A DNA stretch of 64,000 nucleotides from the NCBI GenBank assembly GCA_028683385.1, contig JAQUIJ010000002.1:1-64000 (forward strand). Reading direction: 5' to 3'. This document shows, piece by piece, positions 27,597 through 36,475 of this stretch; position 1 is the first letter of the stretch, and each line of letters starts with the position of its first letter. Source of the stretch: Prolixibacteraceae bacterium. Lineage in GTDB: Bacteria; Bacteroidota; Bacteroidia; Bacteroidales; Prolixibacteraceae. The translations under genes were made by a program, and so were the position numbers. The notes below the pieces were generated by a model. That model ran no database searches. It saw only the letters and a program-made list of their open reading frames with translations, and was not told the origin of the DNA.

Positions 27597-28928
27597 TTAT
27601 ACTTGTGAAATTGTCGTATTTTTATAAAAAAAGGATCGTGTTTTTATATTAAATAGCTCGCGTGTCTTTTTTGAAAATGCATCAAAGATGTAATTAGAAA
27701 AAGCTTGGCTTATCAATGTTGATATTGCCGCACCCATCGGACCATATTTAGGAATTAAAAATAAATTTAGAAATACACATAGTCCAGCTCCAATTAGTGT
27801 TCTATAGAAAACAATCTTTTGAAGATTATTTGCTATGTACCAATTTCCACCCATAATTCCTAAGCCAACAAAAAGACCTGTCCAAATATGAATTATTAAA
27901 ACATTTGCTGAAGCCAGATATTCATTACCGTAAACCAATAATATGATTTGTACAGAAAATAGACTAGTAATCCCTATAATAATTATTGAAATGAAATTCA
28001 AACTCTTCAGTACTTTTATTATTTGGTTATTATATTTACTTATATCTACTGATTTTGATCTCAGTATTTTAGGAAAGGCTGATGAAATAATAATTGTAGG
28101 AATTAGGTACCAGAGTTCACTTAAACGCAAAGCCGCCGAATAGACTCCAACACTTTCATTACCAAGTATTTGTCCGAGCATAACTTGATCTATTCTCATA
28201 TATATTGAGATCCCAACGGCTGATAAAAATATAGGTATAGAATCTTTTAATGCCCTTTTGATGTATTTTCTATCAATAATCCACTTTATAGATTTGGATA
28301 TGAATTTATAATAAATGAAAATTAAACCAAATGATGTAATAAATGTTTCAAATACGGCTAACCAAATAAAATATATTAATGTTGTATGCATTAATATCAT
28401 CATGATTTTCAATGAAGATATTACTATGAATACTATGTTTTCAACAACTACAACATATTTGGACTTAATTTGAGCCTCAAAATAAAATCTAATTATATCC
28501 GATGCTTTTGATATTAATGTTAGGCCATAAATTGATATTAATACTTTAATTATTAAGTCTTTATTTATCACATGAACAGTCACTATATTTATTAGATATG
28601 CAAGCGACCCAGAGATCAAAAGAACAGTTAAAATTGAAGAAATTATTTTATCTCTATCTTTAGGAGTATTGACTAAATCTCGGACAATAATACCATTCAT
28701 ACCTAATGAGGCGAGAGTTCCAAATATTGAGACGAAGGCTATCACATAATTATATATACCAAATTGTTCAACCCCAAGATATCGAGCAAACCAAGTTCCA
28801 ATGAAAAATCCTACCCCTAATCTTATAGCCTTATCAAGAAATAACCAAATTATATTATTTATTACATCGGAATTACTTAAATATATTTTTTGAGTTTTTG
28901 AGAAATTATTATGTATTTTATTTTTCAC
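27597..28928 (-). CDS. Wzx-like polysaccharide flippase
   Basis: Integral membrane protein of 443 residues with about twelve to fourteen hydrophobic helices, of the MOP superfamily (polysaccharide biosynthesis, RfbX-like). Characteristic segments are WLFLDKAIRLGVGFFIGTWFARYLG at the N-terminus and YNYVIAFVSIFGTLASLGMNGIIV. It would move lipid-linked repeat units across the inner membrane for the Wzy-like polymerase. With Wzy, Wzz and the SLBB protein it completes a Wzx/Wzy-dependent export route. Confidence 0.92.
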   Translation of the reverse strand: MKNKIHNNFSKTQKIYLSNSDVINNIIWLFLDKAIRLGVGFFIGTWFARYLGVEQFGIYNYVIAFVSIFGTLASLGMNGIIVRDLVNTPKDRDKIISSILTVLLISGSLAYLINIVTVHVINKDLIIKVLISIYGLTLISKASDIIRFYFEAQIKSKYVVVVENIVFIVISSLKIMMILMHTTLIYFIWLAVFETFITSFGLIFIYYKFISKSIKWIIDRKYIKRALKDSIPIFLSAVGISIYMRIDQVMLGQILGNESVGVYSAALRLSELWYLIPTIIISSAFPKILRSKSVDISKYNNQIIKVLKSLNFISIIIIGITSLFSVQIILLVYGNEYLASANVLIIHIWTGLFVGLGIMGGNWYIANNLQKIVFYRTLIGAGLCVFLNLFLIPKYGPMGAAISTLISQAFSNYIFDAFSKKTRELFNIKTRSFFYKNTTISQV

Positions 28929-28940
28929 AGCTATTGCTAA

Positions 28941-29930
28941 TTATTTATAGGAATGAACTATATGCTTTCTTGAATATACTTCCATTTTATCAGTAAATAA
29001 TAAATGGTCAAGTGTAGGAATTATTACATTTTTTGCAATTCTCAATTTTAGAAACACATCATCAGGAATTTCGATATAGGCAGAACAATTGAAAACAAAG
29101 GGTATTGAGCCAAAAGAACTAGCTTCATATGGTATATAACCAAAACCTTCATACCTCGATAAGCAAAGAGTTGCCTTTGAGCTGGAATATGCTTTTGCCA
29201 AATCAGAATCTTTAGTCAAATCCCTTTTTATTATTTTAATATAAGGATTTTTAATTATTAAAAGACTATTGACTTTATTGAAATATTTATCATCAACCAG
29301 TATTGTTGAATTTTTATTTTCAAATATTAGTCTATCAAGAACCCAAATTCCTTTATATTCACGAGTACTTAACGGTAAAAAATAATCGATTGTTCTATTT
29401 TCTTTTTTATTTGAATCAGATTCAGATTTATCTAAAAGAAATACTCTTTTAAGAGTATTTCTTACACTATCTTTTTTTAGAATTATCTTCAGTTGTCTTT
29501 TAACAATGTCAGAATTAACCAAAATATTATCAGTAAAATAAATTACAAAAAGATAGATATATTTTTTTAAAAATATATTTTTTCCAACAAACTCTTTCTT
29601 TAAAAGGTCTTGCTTACTTAGAAAATGTAGATCATGTACAAAAGTTGTTAATTTTATTTGTCTAAATAATCTTAGAAGGATTATGTCAATTTTTGATCTT
29701 TGAATTGGAAGTATTACTGTTGAACCGTAAATTATTTTCAAATCAAAAAATGAATTAATATGTACAATGTTTAGAAAAGGTATTTGCTGATCGAGTAAAA
29801 AATCAGTCATCCATTTTTTATTTACGATATATTTTATTTTCGAGTCAAAATAGTAATATCCAGCCATTGCATTAAGTAAGCCCAATGCTTCTTTCGAATT
29901 GTGAAAAATTCTTAAATCAATTATTTCCAT
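28941..29930 (-). CDS. GT-B type glycosyltransferase
   Basis: Protein of 329 residues, strongly AT-rich. HDLHFLSKQDL in the middle and LSRYEGFGYIPYEASSFGSIPFVFN near residue 265 correspond to the donor-binding motif of GT4-type enzymes (E-x7-E). The N-terminal domain is poorly conserved. It is the first transferase gene after the 740-bp gap downstream of the UDP-sugar genes. Confidence 0.82.
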   Translation of the reverse strand: MEIIDLRIFHNSKEALGLLNAMAGYYYFDSKIKYIVNKKWMTDFLLDQQIPFLNIVHINSFFDLKIIYGSTVILPIQRSKIDIILLRLFRQIKLTTFVHDLHFLSKQDLLKKEFVGKNIFLKKYIYLFVIYFTDNILVNSDIVKRQLKIILKKDSVRNTLKRVFLLDKSESDSNKKENRTIDYFLPLSTREYKGIWVLDRLIFENKNSTILVDDKYFNKVNSLLIIKNPYIKIIKRDLTKDSDLAKAYSSSKATLCLSRYEGFGYIPYEASSFGSIPFVFNCSAYIEIPDDVFLKLRIAKNVIIPTLDHLLFTDKMEVYSRKHIVHSYK

Positions 29931-30670
29931 AGAAAATATTCTTTTATTTCATGAAATATTTTGTTGTATTTTAATTATCCCAATATCTTGAACAGAATTT
30001 TGTTTGACGACATTCTTGGTTTTCTTTCTTTTACAGACTCTACAATATTTATATGCTCTACCATATTTTACATCCAAATTTGAATGATATATTCCATATG
30101 TACTTCTGTATTTCTATAATTCGAGCATTGATTAGGATATCCATTTCGGTATCAAGTAAGGTTATTTTTTTGTTCAATATTTTTTATGAAATCCAATCGA
30201 ATTTTCATAACATCTATGTTATCTCTGCTATATGCAGGTATAGTTGGTAAAATTTGATTTCATTATAATAAAGACCCAATTCCCTATAAATTCTCCTTAT
30301 ACAATATTCCTCCTATTAGACACAAAAACTGGTTTAGTTTACGATTATAAAATTATTGCTAGTTGTATGTTTTTAACTCGTCTTACTCAAGCAGAATCAC
30401 ACTATGAAAAGCATGGTTGAACCAAAAAGAATTAGAAATAGTACATCAAAACATTGCTGAGAGTAATGCGATCAACAAAATTAGAAACGGAAATAATTTG
30501 ATAATGATTTAAATTATATGAAGTTACGAGATCTAAATGGGATGACATTCTCGAAAGTACTGACATTCTGTAATAGTTAACTGGATAGAGATGTTAACTT
30601 ATTAGATTACATGAAATACATTTGCAATCTTCAAAATATTTCACATGAAACGGTTGATATAAACATGCAG
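29931..30670. other. 740-bp gap without a convincing gene
   Basis: The only open frame (plus strand, about 30053-30250) is short, antisense to the operon, and rich in Ile/Tyr with no recognisable motif. The sequence shows scattered short frames broken by stops, which may be a decayed gene. It divides the UDP-sugar half of the locus from the transferase half. I see no intact IS or clear terminator. Confidence 0.4.
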
Positions 30671-31606
30671 TTATAAGTGATTTTTAAAATACTCGATTGT
30701 TTTAATTAAACCTTCATTTAAAATTACTCTCGGTTCCCAATTATTCAATTTCTCTTTTGCTAATTCAATAATTGGCTGACGTTGCATTGGATCATCTTGG
30801 GGTAATGGCAAATGGATGATATTTGATTTGGAACCCGTTAAATCAATGATTTTTTTAGCAAGTTCCAACATCGTAAATTCACCCGGATTCCCAATATTTA
30901 CTGGTCCAATAAATGAATTATCGGTTCTCATCATCCGTATCATTCCCTCAATTAAATCATCCACATATTGAAAACTGCGGGTTTGTTTTCCATCTCCATA
31001 AATGGTAATATCTTCATTATTTAAAGCTTGTACAATAAAGTTAGAAACGACCCGGCCATCATTAGCATTCATCCGGGGACCATAGGTGTTAAAGATTCGA
31101 ATAATCTTAATGCGGACATTATTTTGATGATAGTAATTTATAAACAAAGACTCGGCACATCGTTTCCCTTCATCATAACATGAACGAGGTCCAATCGGAT
31201 TAACATTTCCCCAATAGGATTCGGGCTGAGGATGAATAGCAGGATCGCCATAAACTTCACTAGTCGATGCTTGCAATATTTTTGCATTAACCCGCTTGGC
31301 CAATCCAAGCATATTAATGGCACCCATAACTGAAGTTTTTATTGTCTTAATGGGATTATATTGATAATGAATGGGAGATGCAGGGCAAGCCAGATTATAA
31401 ATCTCATCCACTTCAATAAAGAAAGGATGAGTCACATCATGGCGCACTAATTCAAAATATGCATTGTCAAGCAAATGCGCAATATTTGATTTATGCCCAG
31501 TAAAGTAGTTATCCAGACAGATTACTTCATTGCCTTCATTTAATAGTCGTTCACAAAGGTGAGAGCCAATGAACCCAGCACCACCAGTTACAAGAATTCT
31601 TTTCAT
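30671..31606 (-). CDS. UDP-glucuronate decarboxylase (UDP-xylose synthase)
   Basis: Extended SDR enzyme of 311 residues that decarboxylates UDP-glucuronate to UDP-xylose. Motifs are [56 protein letters not shown] and the catalytic [11 protein letters not shown], all typical of UXS. Its stop is 1 bp from UDP-glucose dehydrogenase, which makes its substrate. UDP-xylose, or a 4-keto intermediate, is therefore likely to be a donor for this polysaccharide. Confidence 0.93.
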   Translation of the reverse strand: MKRILVTGGAGFIGSHLCERLLNEGNEVICLDNYFTGHKSNIAHLLDNAYFELVRHDVTHPFFIEVDEIYNLACPASPIHYQYNPIKTIKTSVMGAINMLGLAKRVNAKILQASTSEVYGDPAIHPQPESYWGNVNPIGPRSCYDEGKRCAESLFINYYHQNNVRIKIIRIFNTYGPRMNANDGRVVSNFIVQALNNEDITIYGDGKQTRSFQYVDDLIEGMIRMMRTDNSFIGPVNIGNPGEFTMLELAKKIIDLTGSKSNIIHLPLPQDDPMQRQPIIELAKEKLNNWEPRVILNEGLIKTIEYFKNHL

Positions 31607-31607
31607 T

Positions 31608-33035
31608 TTATTTTCCTATTGAATATAGTTCAAATCCTATTTTTTGTAATTCTATTTTATCCAGAATATTCCGTCCATCAAAAGCAAATGCTGGTTTCAG
31701 CATATGGTTATAAACCTGTTGCCAGTTATAAGTTTTAAACTCCTCCCATTCAGTAAGAATCGCGATAGCATGAGCATCAGCCATGGCTGCATAAGGATCA
31801 GAATGAACATGAACGTATTGAAGGATTGAAGGATCAAGTCCTGAAACAAGTTCAGAATGACTTTCTCCATAAGTGGCAGATTGAGATTGTGTTAGGTATT
31901 TTAAATCGCGAAGAATTTGGTCCTTGGTCACTTTGGGATCGTATATATGAATCTCTGCTTTGTCTTGCAATAATTCCCAAGCTACATATATAGCGGCAGA
32001 TTCGCGGGTGTCGTTGGTGTCTTTCTTAAATGCCCATCCTAAAATTGCTATTTTTTTACCTGAAACGGTATTAAACAGCGTATCGATAATTTGTTTGGCA
32101 AATCGGTGTTTTTGATAATCGTTCATTTTAATAACCTGTTCCCAGTAATCGGCAACTTTGGGCAGATTAAAATGGCGACACAAGTAAACCAGATTCAGAA
32201 TATCTTTTTGAAAACATGAACCTCCGAAACCTACTGAAGCTTTTAAAAATTTTGAGCCAATACGGCTATCAGCACCTATTGCTTTGGCAATTTCATTGAT
32301 ATCTGCTCCTGTTTTTTCGCATAATGCAGAAATCGAATTAATACTTGAAATACGTTGTGCCAAAAAAGCATTGGCCGTGAGTTTCGAAAGTTCACTGCTC
32401 CATAGATTAGTTTGAATAATCTTTTCGCGTGGAATCCACCGGGCATATATTTTAGCCAACGTATCGATAGCTCTCAATCCTTCCGGTGTTTGATCGCCTC
32501 CAATTAATACCCTGTCAGGTTGGTATAAATCTTCAATGGCAGTTCCCTCAGCCAAAAATTCCGGATTGGAAAGAACCTGAAACCGCAAGCCTTTAGTATT
32601 ATTACTTAAAATGGTTTTAATGGATTGGGCAGTACGTACAGGTAAGGTAGATTTTTCAACTACGATTTTATTTCCTTCAGCGACATTGGCAATCTGACGG
32701 GCACAAAGCTCTATGTATTTTAAATCTGCAGCCATGCCATTACCAACTCCATATGTTTTGGTTGGGGTGTTCACCGATATAAAGATGATGTCTGCCTTTT
32801 GAATGGCTCCTTCCACATCGGTTGAAAAGAAAAGGTTTCGGTTGCGGGCTTTTTTGACCACTTCGGCCAAGCCAGGTTCATAAACTGGAAGATTATTCAG
32901 ATCTTCGTCATTCCATGCGGCAATTCGTTGTGGATTAATGTCCACAATGGTAACTTCAATATCCGGACATTTTTCCGCGATCACGGCCATAGTCGGTCCG
33001 CCAACATATCCGGCGCCAATACAGGTAATTTTCAT
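31608..33035 (-). CDS. UDP-glucose 6-dehydrogenase with a repeat-derived insertion
   Basis: NAD-dependent enzyme of 475 residues that oxidises UDP-glucose to UDP-glucuronate. It resembles the long animal-type form: [42 protein letters not shown], the catalytic Cys in [10 protein letters not shown], and [17 protein letters not shown] chose the ATG at 33035, where MKITCIGAG begins; in-frame codons further upstream are unconserved. Between QILRDLKYL and [17 protein letters not shown], residues ~385-410 contain [17 protein letters not shown], encoded by a palindromic sequence (31841-31855 stem) of the kind scattered between genes. Adjacent UXS uses the product. Confidence 0.93.
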   Translation of the reverse strand: MKITCIGAGYVGGPTMAVIAEKCPDIEVTIVDINPQRIAAWNDEDLNNLPVYEPGLAEVVKKARNRNLFFSTDVEGAIQKADIIFISVNTPTKTYGVGNGMAADLKYIELCARQIANVAEGNKIVVEKSTLPVRTAQSIKTILSNNTKGLRFQVLSNPEFLAEGTAIEDLYQPDRVLIGGDQTPEGLRAIDTLAKIYARWIPREKIIQTNLWSSELSKLTANAFLAQRISSINSISALCEKTGADINEIAKAIGADSRIGSKFLKASVGFGGSCFQKDILNLVYLCRHFNLPKVADYWEQVIKMNDYQKHRFAKQIIDTLFNTVSGKKIAILGWAFKKDTNDTRESAAIYVAWELLQDKAEIHIYDPKVTKDQILRDLKYLTQSQSATYGESHSELVSGLDPSILQYVHVHSDPYAAMADAHAIAILTEWEEFKTYNWQQVYNHMLKPAFAFDGRNILDKIELQKIGFELYSIGK

Positions 33036-33247
33036 GTTAATGTTAAGTGATAAAATGATCAATGTTTTGAATTAATTTCAGATTGCTTTGTTATCCTTTA
33101 TCGCTCGCCTGGGGTGGGCGGTTGTAAATGACGAGTATGAATTAATTTATTGAAACTTGGTGTCTTTTTCGCCAACAAGGATTTAGGAAATGTTTCGTGT
33201 TGCGTTCTCTTGTGTAATCGGCCTTTTTTTCTTCGGAACTAAATGGT

Positions 33248-33541
33248 TATTTGGATTAAACACCGTTCCGAATGGATTACAACAGGACTTAATTGGATTT
33301 AAACTCCTTTAGAATGGATTGCAACTGTCAATAAATGGATTTGAAGTCCTTTAGAATGGATTTAAACTGTCTTTATATAGATATGAACCCGTCTAGAATG
33401 AATTATAACAGGCATTAAATGGATTTAAACTTCTTCAAAATGGATTATCACGGAGCTTAAATGGATATAAACGGTTCTGAAATGCAAAAGAACTGTCATT
33501 AATTAGATTGTACTTCTTTCAGAAGGAAACATGTCTTCTTT
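33248..33541. repeat. Degenerate 21-bp tandem array with 42-bp alternation
   Basis: Fourteen consecutive 21-bp units with no indels from 33269 onwards (and one more before it with a small shift). Units starting at 33269 + 21n alternate between two types: one beginning TAAATGGATTTAAAC and the other AGAATGGATTACAAC-like. The shared core is AATGGATT...AAC. Each unit differs from its neighbours at several places. There are no spacers, so this is not a CRISPR. It lies between UDP-glucose dehydrogenase and an unknown gene, and reads through stop codons in its obvious frame. Confidence 0.85.
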
Positions 33542-33614
33542 TGAGGAGGGTTGCGGATATATCTATGAAAAAAACTGCATCAAGAACCATACAACTAACC
33601 GGATCCAGATAAAC

Positions 33615-33649
33615 CGGATACCCTAGTGTTGTTATACTTCGGGTATCCG
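33615..33649. terminator. Hairpin near the end of the unknown gene at 33674
   Basis: CGGATACCC (33615-33623) pairs with GGGTATCCG (33641-33649) around a 17-nt loop. On the plus strand it is followed by ATTTTTC; on the minus strand, the direction of the operon, there is no T-run. It may still pause or stop capsule transcription, which would fit a locus run by an antiterminator. Confidence 0.5.
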
Positions 33650-33673
33650 ATTTTTCAAGAGGTTTATTGCTGC

Positions 33674-34429
33674 TTATTCGGTAGCATGACTTTCGGGATC
33701 TTTAGCTGCCGGTTTATCTTCTTCCGGTTTGTCGACTCTGCGAACCTGTTTTAGCAGATGAGAGAAGGTGTAATCGTTTAGTTTCGCCTTATCGGTTGTT
33801 TTATACAGGATTTTACCGATTTTGCAGATTTCAGTCAACTGGTCGTAGAGATCATTCAACAGGTCGACGTTGGTTTGCACCAAAGCAGCCCGGTTCGAAG
33901 TGAGCGCATATTTTTTATTTTTGTCTTCGGCCAGCGAGGTAGCGGCATCGCTAAATTTAGCGGTTAGCTCCTCTGTTAAGCCTTTCGCAGTCAGAGCCAC
34001 TTTGTACTTCTTCAGGTTGCTTGCCACCGTGCGTAACAGATTCAACGCGTTTTCCACATCATGCGAGCGGGCGCTTTTTCGGAGTTGTACCAGTCCAAAG
34101 TCAGCTGCAGAGATCGGGATGGTATTGCCAGCCAGGTCGACGTAACCTTCTACGTAATTAATCGGTGAAAATAGTCCGTCGAGCGTTGAGTAAATACGTT
34201 CGGTGATAATTTTCTGCTCAACCGTTTCCGATTTGGGTTGAACCAACTCTTCCACCGCAGCAATTTTTGCTTCGTAAGCGGTGAGATAGGCCTCATTAAA
34301 CATTGGTGAATAACCGGTAAAATCTGGCAGATCGCGTCTTAGGTTTTGTACCGAAAAGCCACAAATAACGGTCAGTTCTTCATTCTTGCAGTTGTAACTG
34401 CGTAGTGCATTTCCATTCATTGTCATCAT
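33674..34429 (-). CDS. Unrecognised helical protein in the capsule locus
   Basis: Protein of 251 residues that I do not recognise. It has no signal peptide or membrane segment. After an N-terminal part with YNCKNEELTVICGFSVQNLRR-like order (split by polar residues) it is rich in Ala, Leu, Lys and Glu and looks helical (~residues 45-230), with an acidic C-terminus (DKPEEDKPAAKDPESHATE). There are three Met codons in the first four; the exact start is uncertain. It lies between the Wzz-like gene and UDP-glucose dehydrogenase but is separated from both by long repeat-rich gaps, so it may be an insertion rather than a capsule gene. Confidence 0.65.
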   Translation of the reverse strand: MMTMNGNALRSYNCKNEELTVICGFSVQNLRRDLPDFTGYSPMFNEAYLTAYEAKIAAVEELVQPKSETVEQKIITERIYSTLDGLFSPINYVEGYVDLAGNTIPISAADFGLVQLRKSARSHDVENALNLLRTVASNLKKYKVALTAKGLTEELTAKFSDAATSLAEDKNKKYALTSNRAALVQTNVDLLNDLYDQLTEICKIGKILYKTTDKAKLNDYTFSHLLKQVRRVDKPEEDKPAAKDPESHATE

Positions 34430-34697
34430 TTTTAGGGTTCGTAAATCAAATCTTTTGAACTTTAAGGTTAATCGTTCAAATAAATTTACGAAACAATAAA
34501 ATAAAAGTCAAGTGTTAAACGGTTGAAAATGAATGAATTTAATTGAACCGTCAGTTATTCGTTTCGAATGGCACGATTTAGCATATGAAACGACAAAATT
34601 AATTGTTAATGATGAATGGTTGTAAATGTTAATGGTCAATTGTTAACGGTTAAATTGTTTCGGGATACAGCTTTCGTGTTGTTGTTACTTATCCTTG

Positions 34698-34795
34698 GCT
34701 CCCGATATTCATCGGGACAGGCTGTCTGCTTTAGCTGATGGGAATAGATTGTCGCGTCCTCCTTCGTCGTCCTCGCCCGCCTGCCGCGGGCAGGC
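34698..34795. repeat. Dispersed repeat copy plus GC-rich palindrome
   Basis: Bases 34698-34740, read on the minus strand, match the first ~43 bp of the 84-bp repeats at 16296 and 16510, including the CCCGAT/ATCGGG palindrome. A second palindrome, GCCTGCC-gcg-GGCAGGC, lies at 34779-34795. The rest of the 450-bp gap (34430-34879) is AT-rich with short TTAATTGTTAA-like runs and holds no gene that I can see. Confidence 0.75.
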
Positions 34796-34879
34796 AATGA
34801 TGCGCAAATATGAATGGTAAATGGATAAATAGTCAATTGTTAATTGTTATATTTTCAAATCTTCAAATCATTATTATTC

Positions 34880-35995
34880 CTACTCATTCCATTTTTCCTT
34901 GATGTCTTTCAAATATACTTTTCCAAAGACCATTCCAGTTCCAACAATTCCTCCCAAAAACAACCAGATGAATACAATCATTGGTTTCTTTGGTTTCGAT
35001 TTTTCGCGTGGCACCATAGCCGGCTCCAAGATGGAAAATACCGGTGTTTCTTCCTTCACCTGTATTTTGGCTTGCTCCAGTTGTTTGGCCAATTCGTTGT
35101 AAACGTTCATGGCAATGGTATAATCTCCCTGTAAGCGCGATTCTTCGGTACGGGCAACCGCGCTGGTTACATTCTTGTTTTGATCACTAAAAGAAGCAAG
35201 TCGGATCTGCGCTTTTTCAAATTCTTTTTTCTTTTCCTCGTAGCGTTGTTCAATGAAAGACAGCTTATCTGATGCCTTTTCGATTTTAAAACGGGTAATG
35301 TATTTCTGGAGCAATTCGCGGGCCTGATCTGCTACCTGTGCCGAAAGCAAAGCTTCGGGGAAAGCGGCCTGAAGGGTGATGAAACCTTGTTTGGAATCTA
35401 AATTGATGGTTACCTGTGAAGCAATCATCTTCCGAACTTTTTCTTGTTTTTGAGTTAATGCAATGGGTCCTATATTTTCGGAAATTGTTTTCTGTTCAGA
35501 ATCGCCTTTGATCGCTGAAATAATAACACCTGGAAGACCGATGGTGTATTTGCCAATCAATGAGATAACGCTTGGTCTGGAGATTTCACTGTAATATTCG
35601 TAAAGGCTTACCGGATGATTCACTTCAGCAAAACTGAAAGGAATATTCATCAGATCCATTTGAAAAGGAACGGATGAAACAATTTCAGGATAAACCGTAG
35701 GAGAAAGTATCTCTCCGGAAGTCGCATTATCGAGATTAAATCCGGCCATTGCTGCCAACGAAGATAAGCCCCCCAGCTTGCTTGTTGATGAGGACGTTTG
35801 GGGAACGATGGTTGTGGTTGCCGTATATTCTTTGGGCGACAGCAATGCAATTGCAACTCCCAGAATTCCTGCAATAAACATTGTTTTAAGAATGATGCTT
35901 CGGCCATTCCAAAAGGTTTTTGCCAGTTCCAGCAAATCTATTTCGTCGTCGTTTGAAGCCGCAGGTTTGGGATTGGAGGTTGGTAGGGTGCTCAT
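34880..35995 (-). CDS. Wzz-like chain-length determinant protein
   Basis: Inner-membrane co-polymerase of 371 residues. A membrane helix follows the N-terminal cytoplasmic tail (~residues 36-55, TMFIAGILGVAIALLSP), and a second helix lies at ~340-360 (MIVFIWLFLGGIVGTGMVFG), preceded by the proline-rich PREKSKPKKP that marks the Wzz family. The periplasmic region is helical with coiled-coil-like heptads (SDKLSFIEQRYEEKKKEFEK). No C-terminal Walker kinase domain is present, so it is a kinase-free Wzz rather than Wzc. It would control polymer length together with the Wzy-like protein and the SLBB exporter. Confidence 0.88.
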   Translation of the reverse strand: MSTLPTSNPKPAASNDDEIDLLELAKTFWNGRSIILKTMFIAGILGVAIALLSPKEYTATTTIVPQTSSSTSKLGGLSSLAAMAGFNLDNATSGEILSPTVYPEIVSSVPFQMDLMNIPFSFAEVNHPVSLYEYYSEISRPSVISLIGKYTIGLPGVIISAIKGDSEQKTISENIGPIALTQKQEKVRKMIASQVTINLDSKQGFITLQAAFPEALLSAQVADQARELLQKYITRFKIEKASDKLSFIEQRYEEKKKEFEKAQIRLASFSDQNKNVTSAVARTEESRLQGDYTIAMNVYNELAKQLEQAKIQVKEETPVFSILEPAMVPREKSKPKKPMIVFIWLFLGGIVGTGMVFGKVYLKDIKEKWNE

Positions 35996-36475
35996 GTATG
36001 GAGTTATGAATTATGAGTTATAAATTATGAGTGTTCAATGATTGATTGTTGAAGAACTAATGGATTGAAGGACTGAAATAATGATTAATTGTCAATGATC
36101 AATGGTTAACTGGTAAAAAGGCTTGATGGTCATTAATACTTTATAGTTCATCATTCAATGCCACTTAGTTAAGACTGAAAGCCTTTGATCTAATTCCACA
36201 GGGCAACGCCCTGTGGAAAAATGGGACATATCAATCGAATGGGCTGTCTCAAAACTCATTGATCCCGTCATCCTGAACTTCCTGCCTGCTTGCTTGTCAT
36301 GCGGGGTTTCAGGATCCCAACGCATTGTATGTCAGATCCCGAAATACCTGCCAGCCGGCAGGCTGGAATTCGGGATGACCCGATCCTCGATCATTTTGAC
36401 TTTTGATACAGTCTCGTTATATTCATCCCATTCAGGGCTTAACTAAACGAATTTAATTATCATTACTAATCCTTT
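35996..36475. repeat. Repeat-rich gap with a perfect hairpin and a MITE-like segment
   Basis: The 480-bp gap holds a simple ATGAATTATGAGTTATAAAT-like run (36003-36030), a perfect 11-bp stem TTCCACAGGGC-aac-GCCCTGTGGAA (36194-36218), and a segment (36237-36433) bounded by GAATGGG/CCCATTC with inner TGTCTCAAAA/TTTTGATACA and GTCATCC/GGATGAC pairs. The last may be a MITE or nested palindromic element. No gene is seen. Confidence 0.55.

Noticed and set aside
30053-30250. Small plus-strand open frame
   Set aside because: Antisense to the operon, low-complexity, no motif, no ribosome binding site that stands out; probably chance in AT-rich DNA.
33248-33541. Possible CRISPR array
   Set aside because: The repeated units are contiguous with no spacers, are themselves diverged, and no cas genes are nearby.
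36213-36446. Plus-strand open frame across the MITE-like segment
   Set aside because: The predicted product follows the repeat (GSQRIVCQIPKYLPAG and similar) and has no family resemblance, so it is an accident of repeat sequence.
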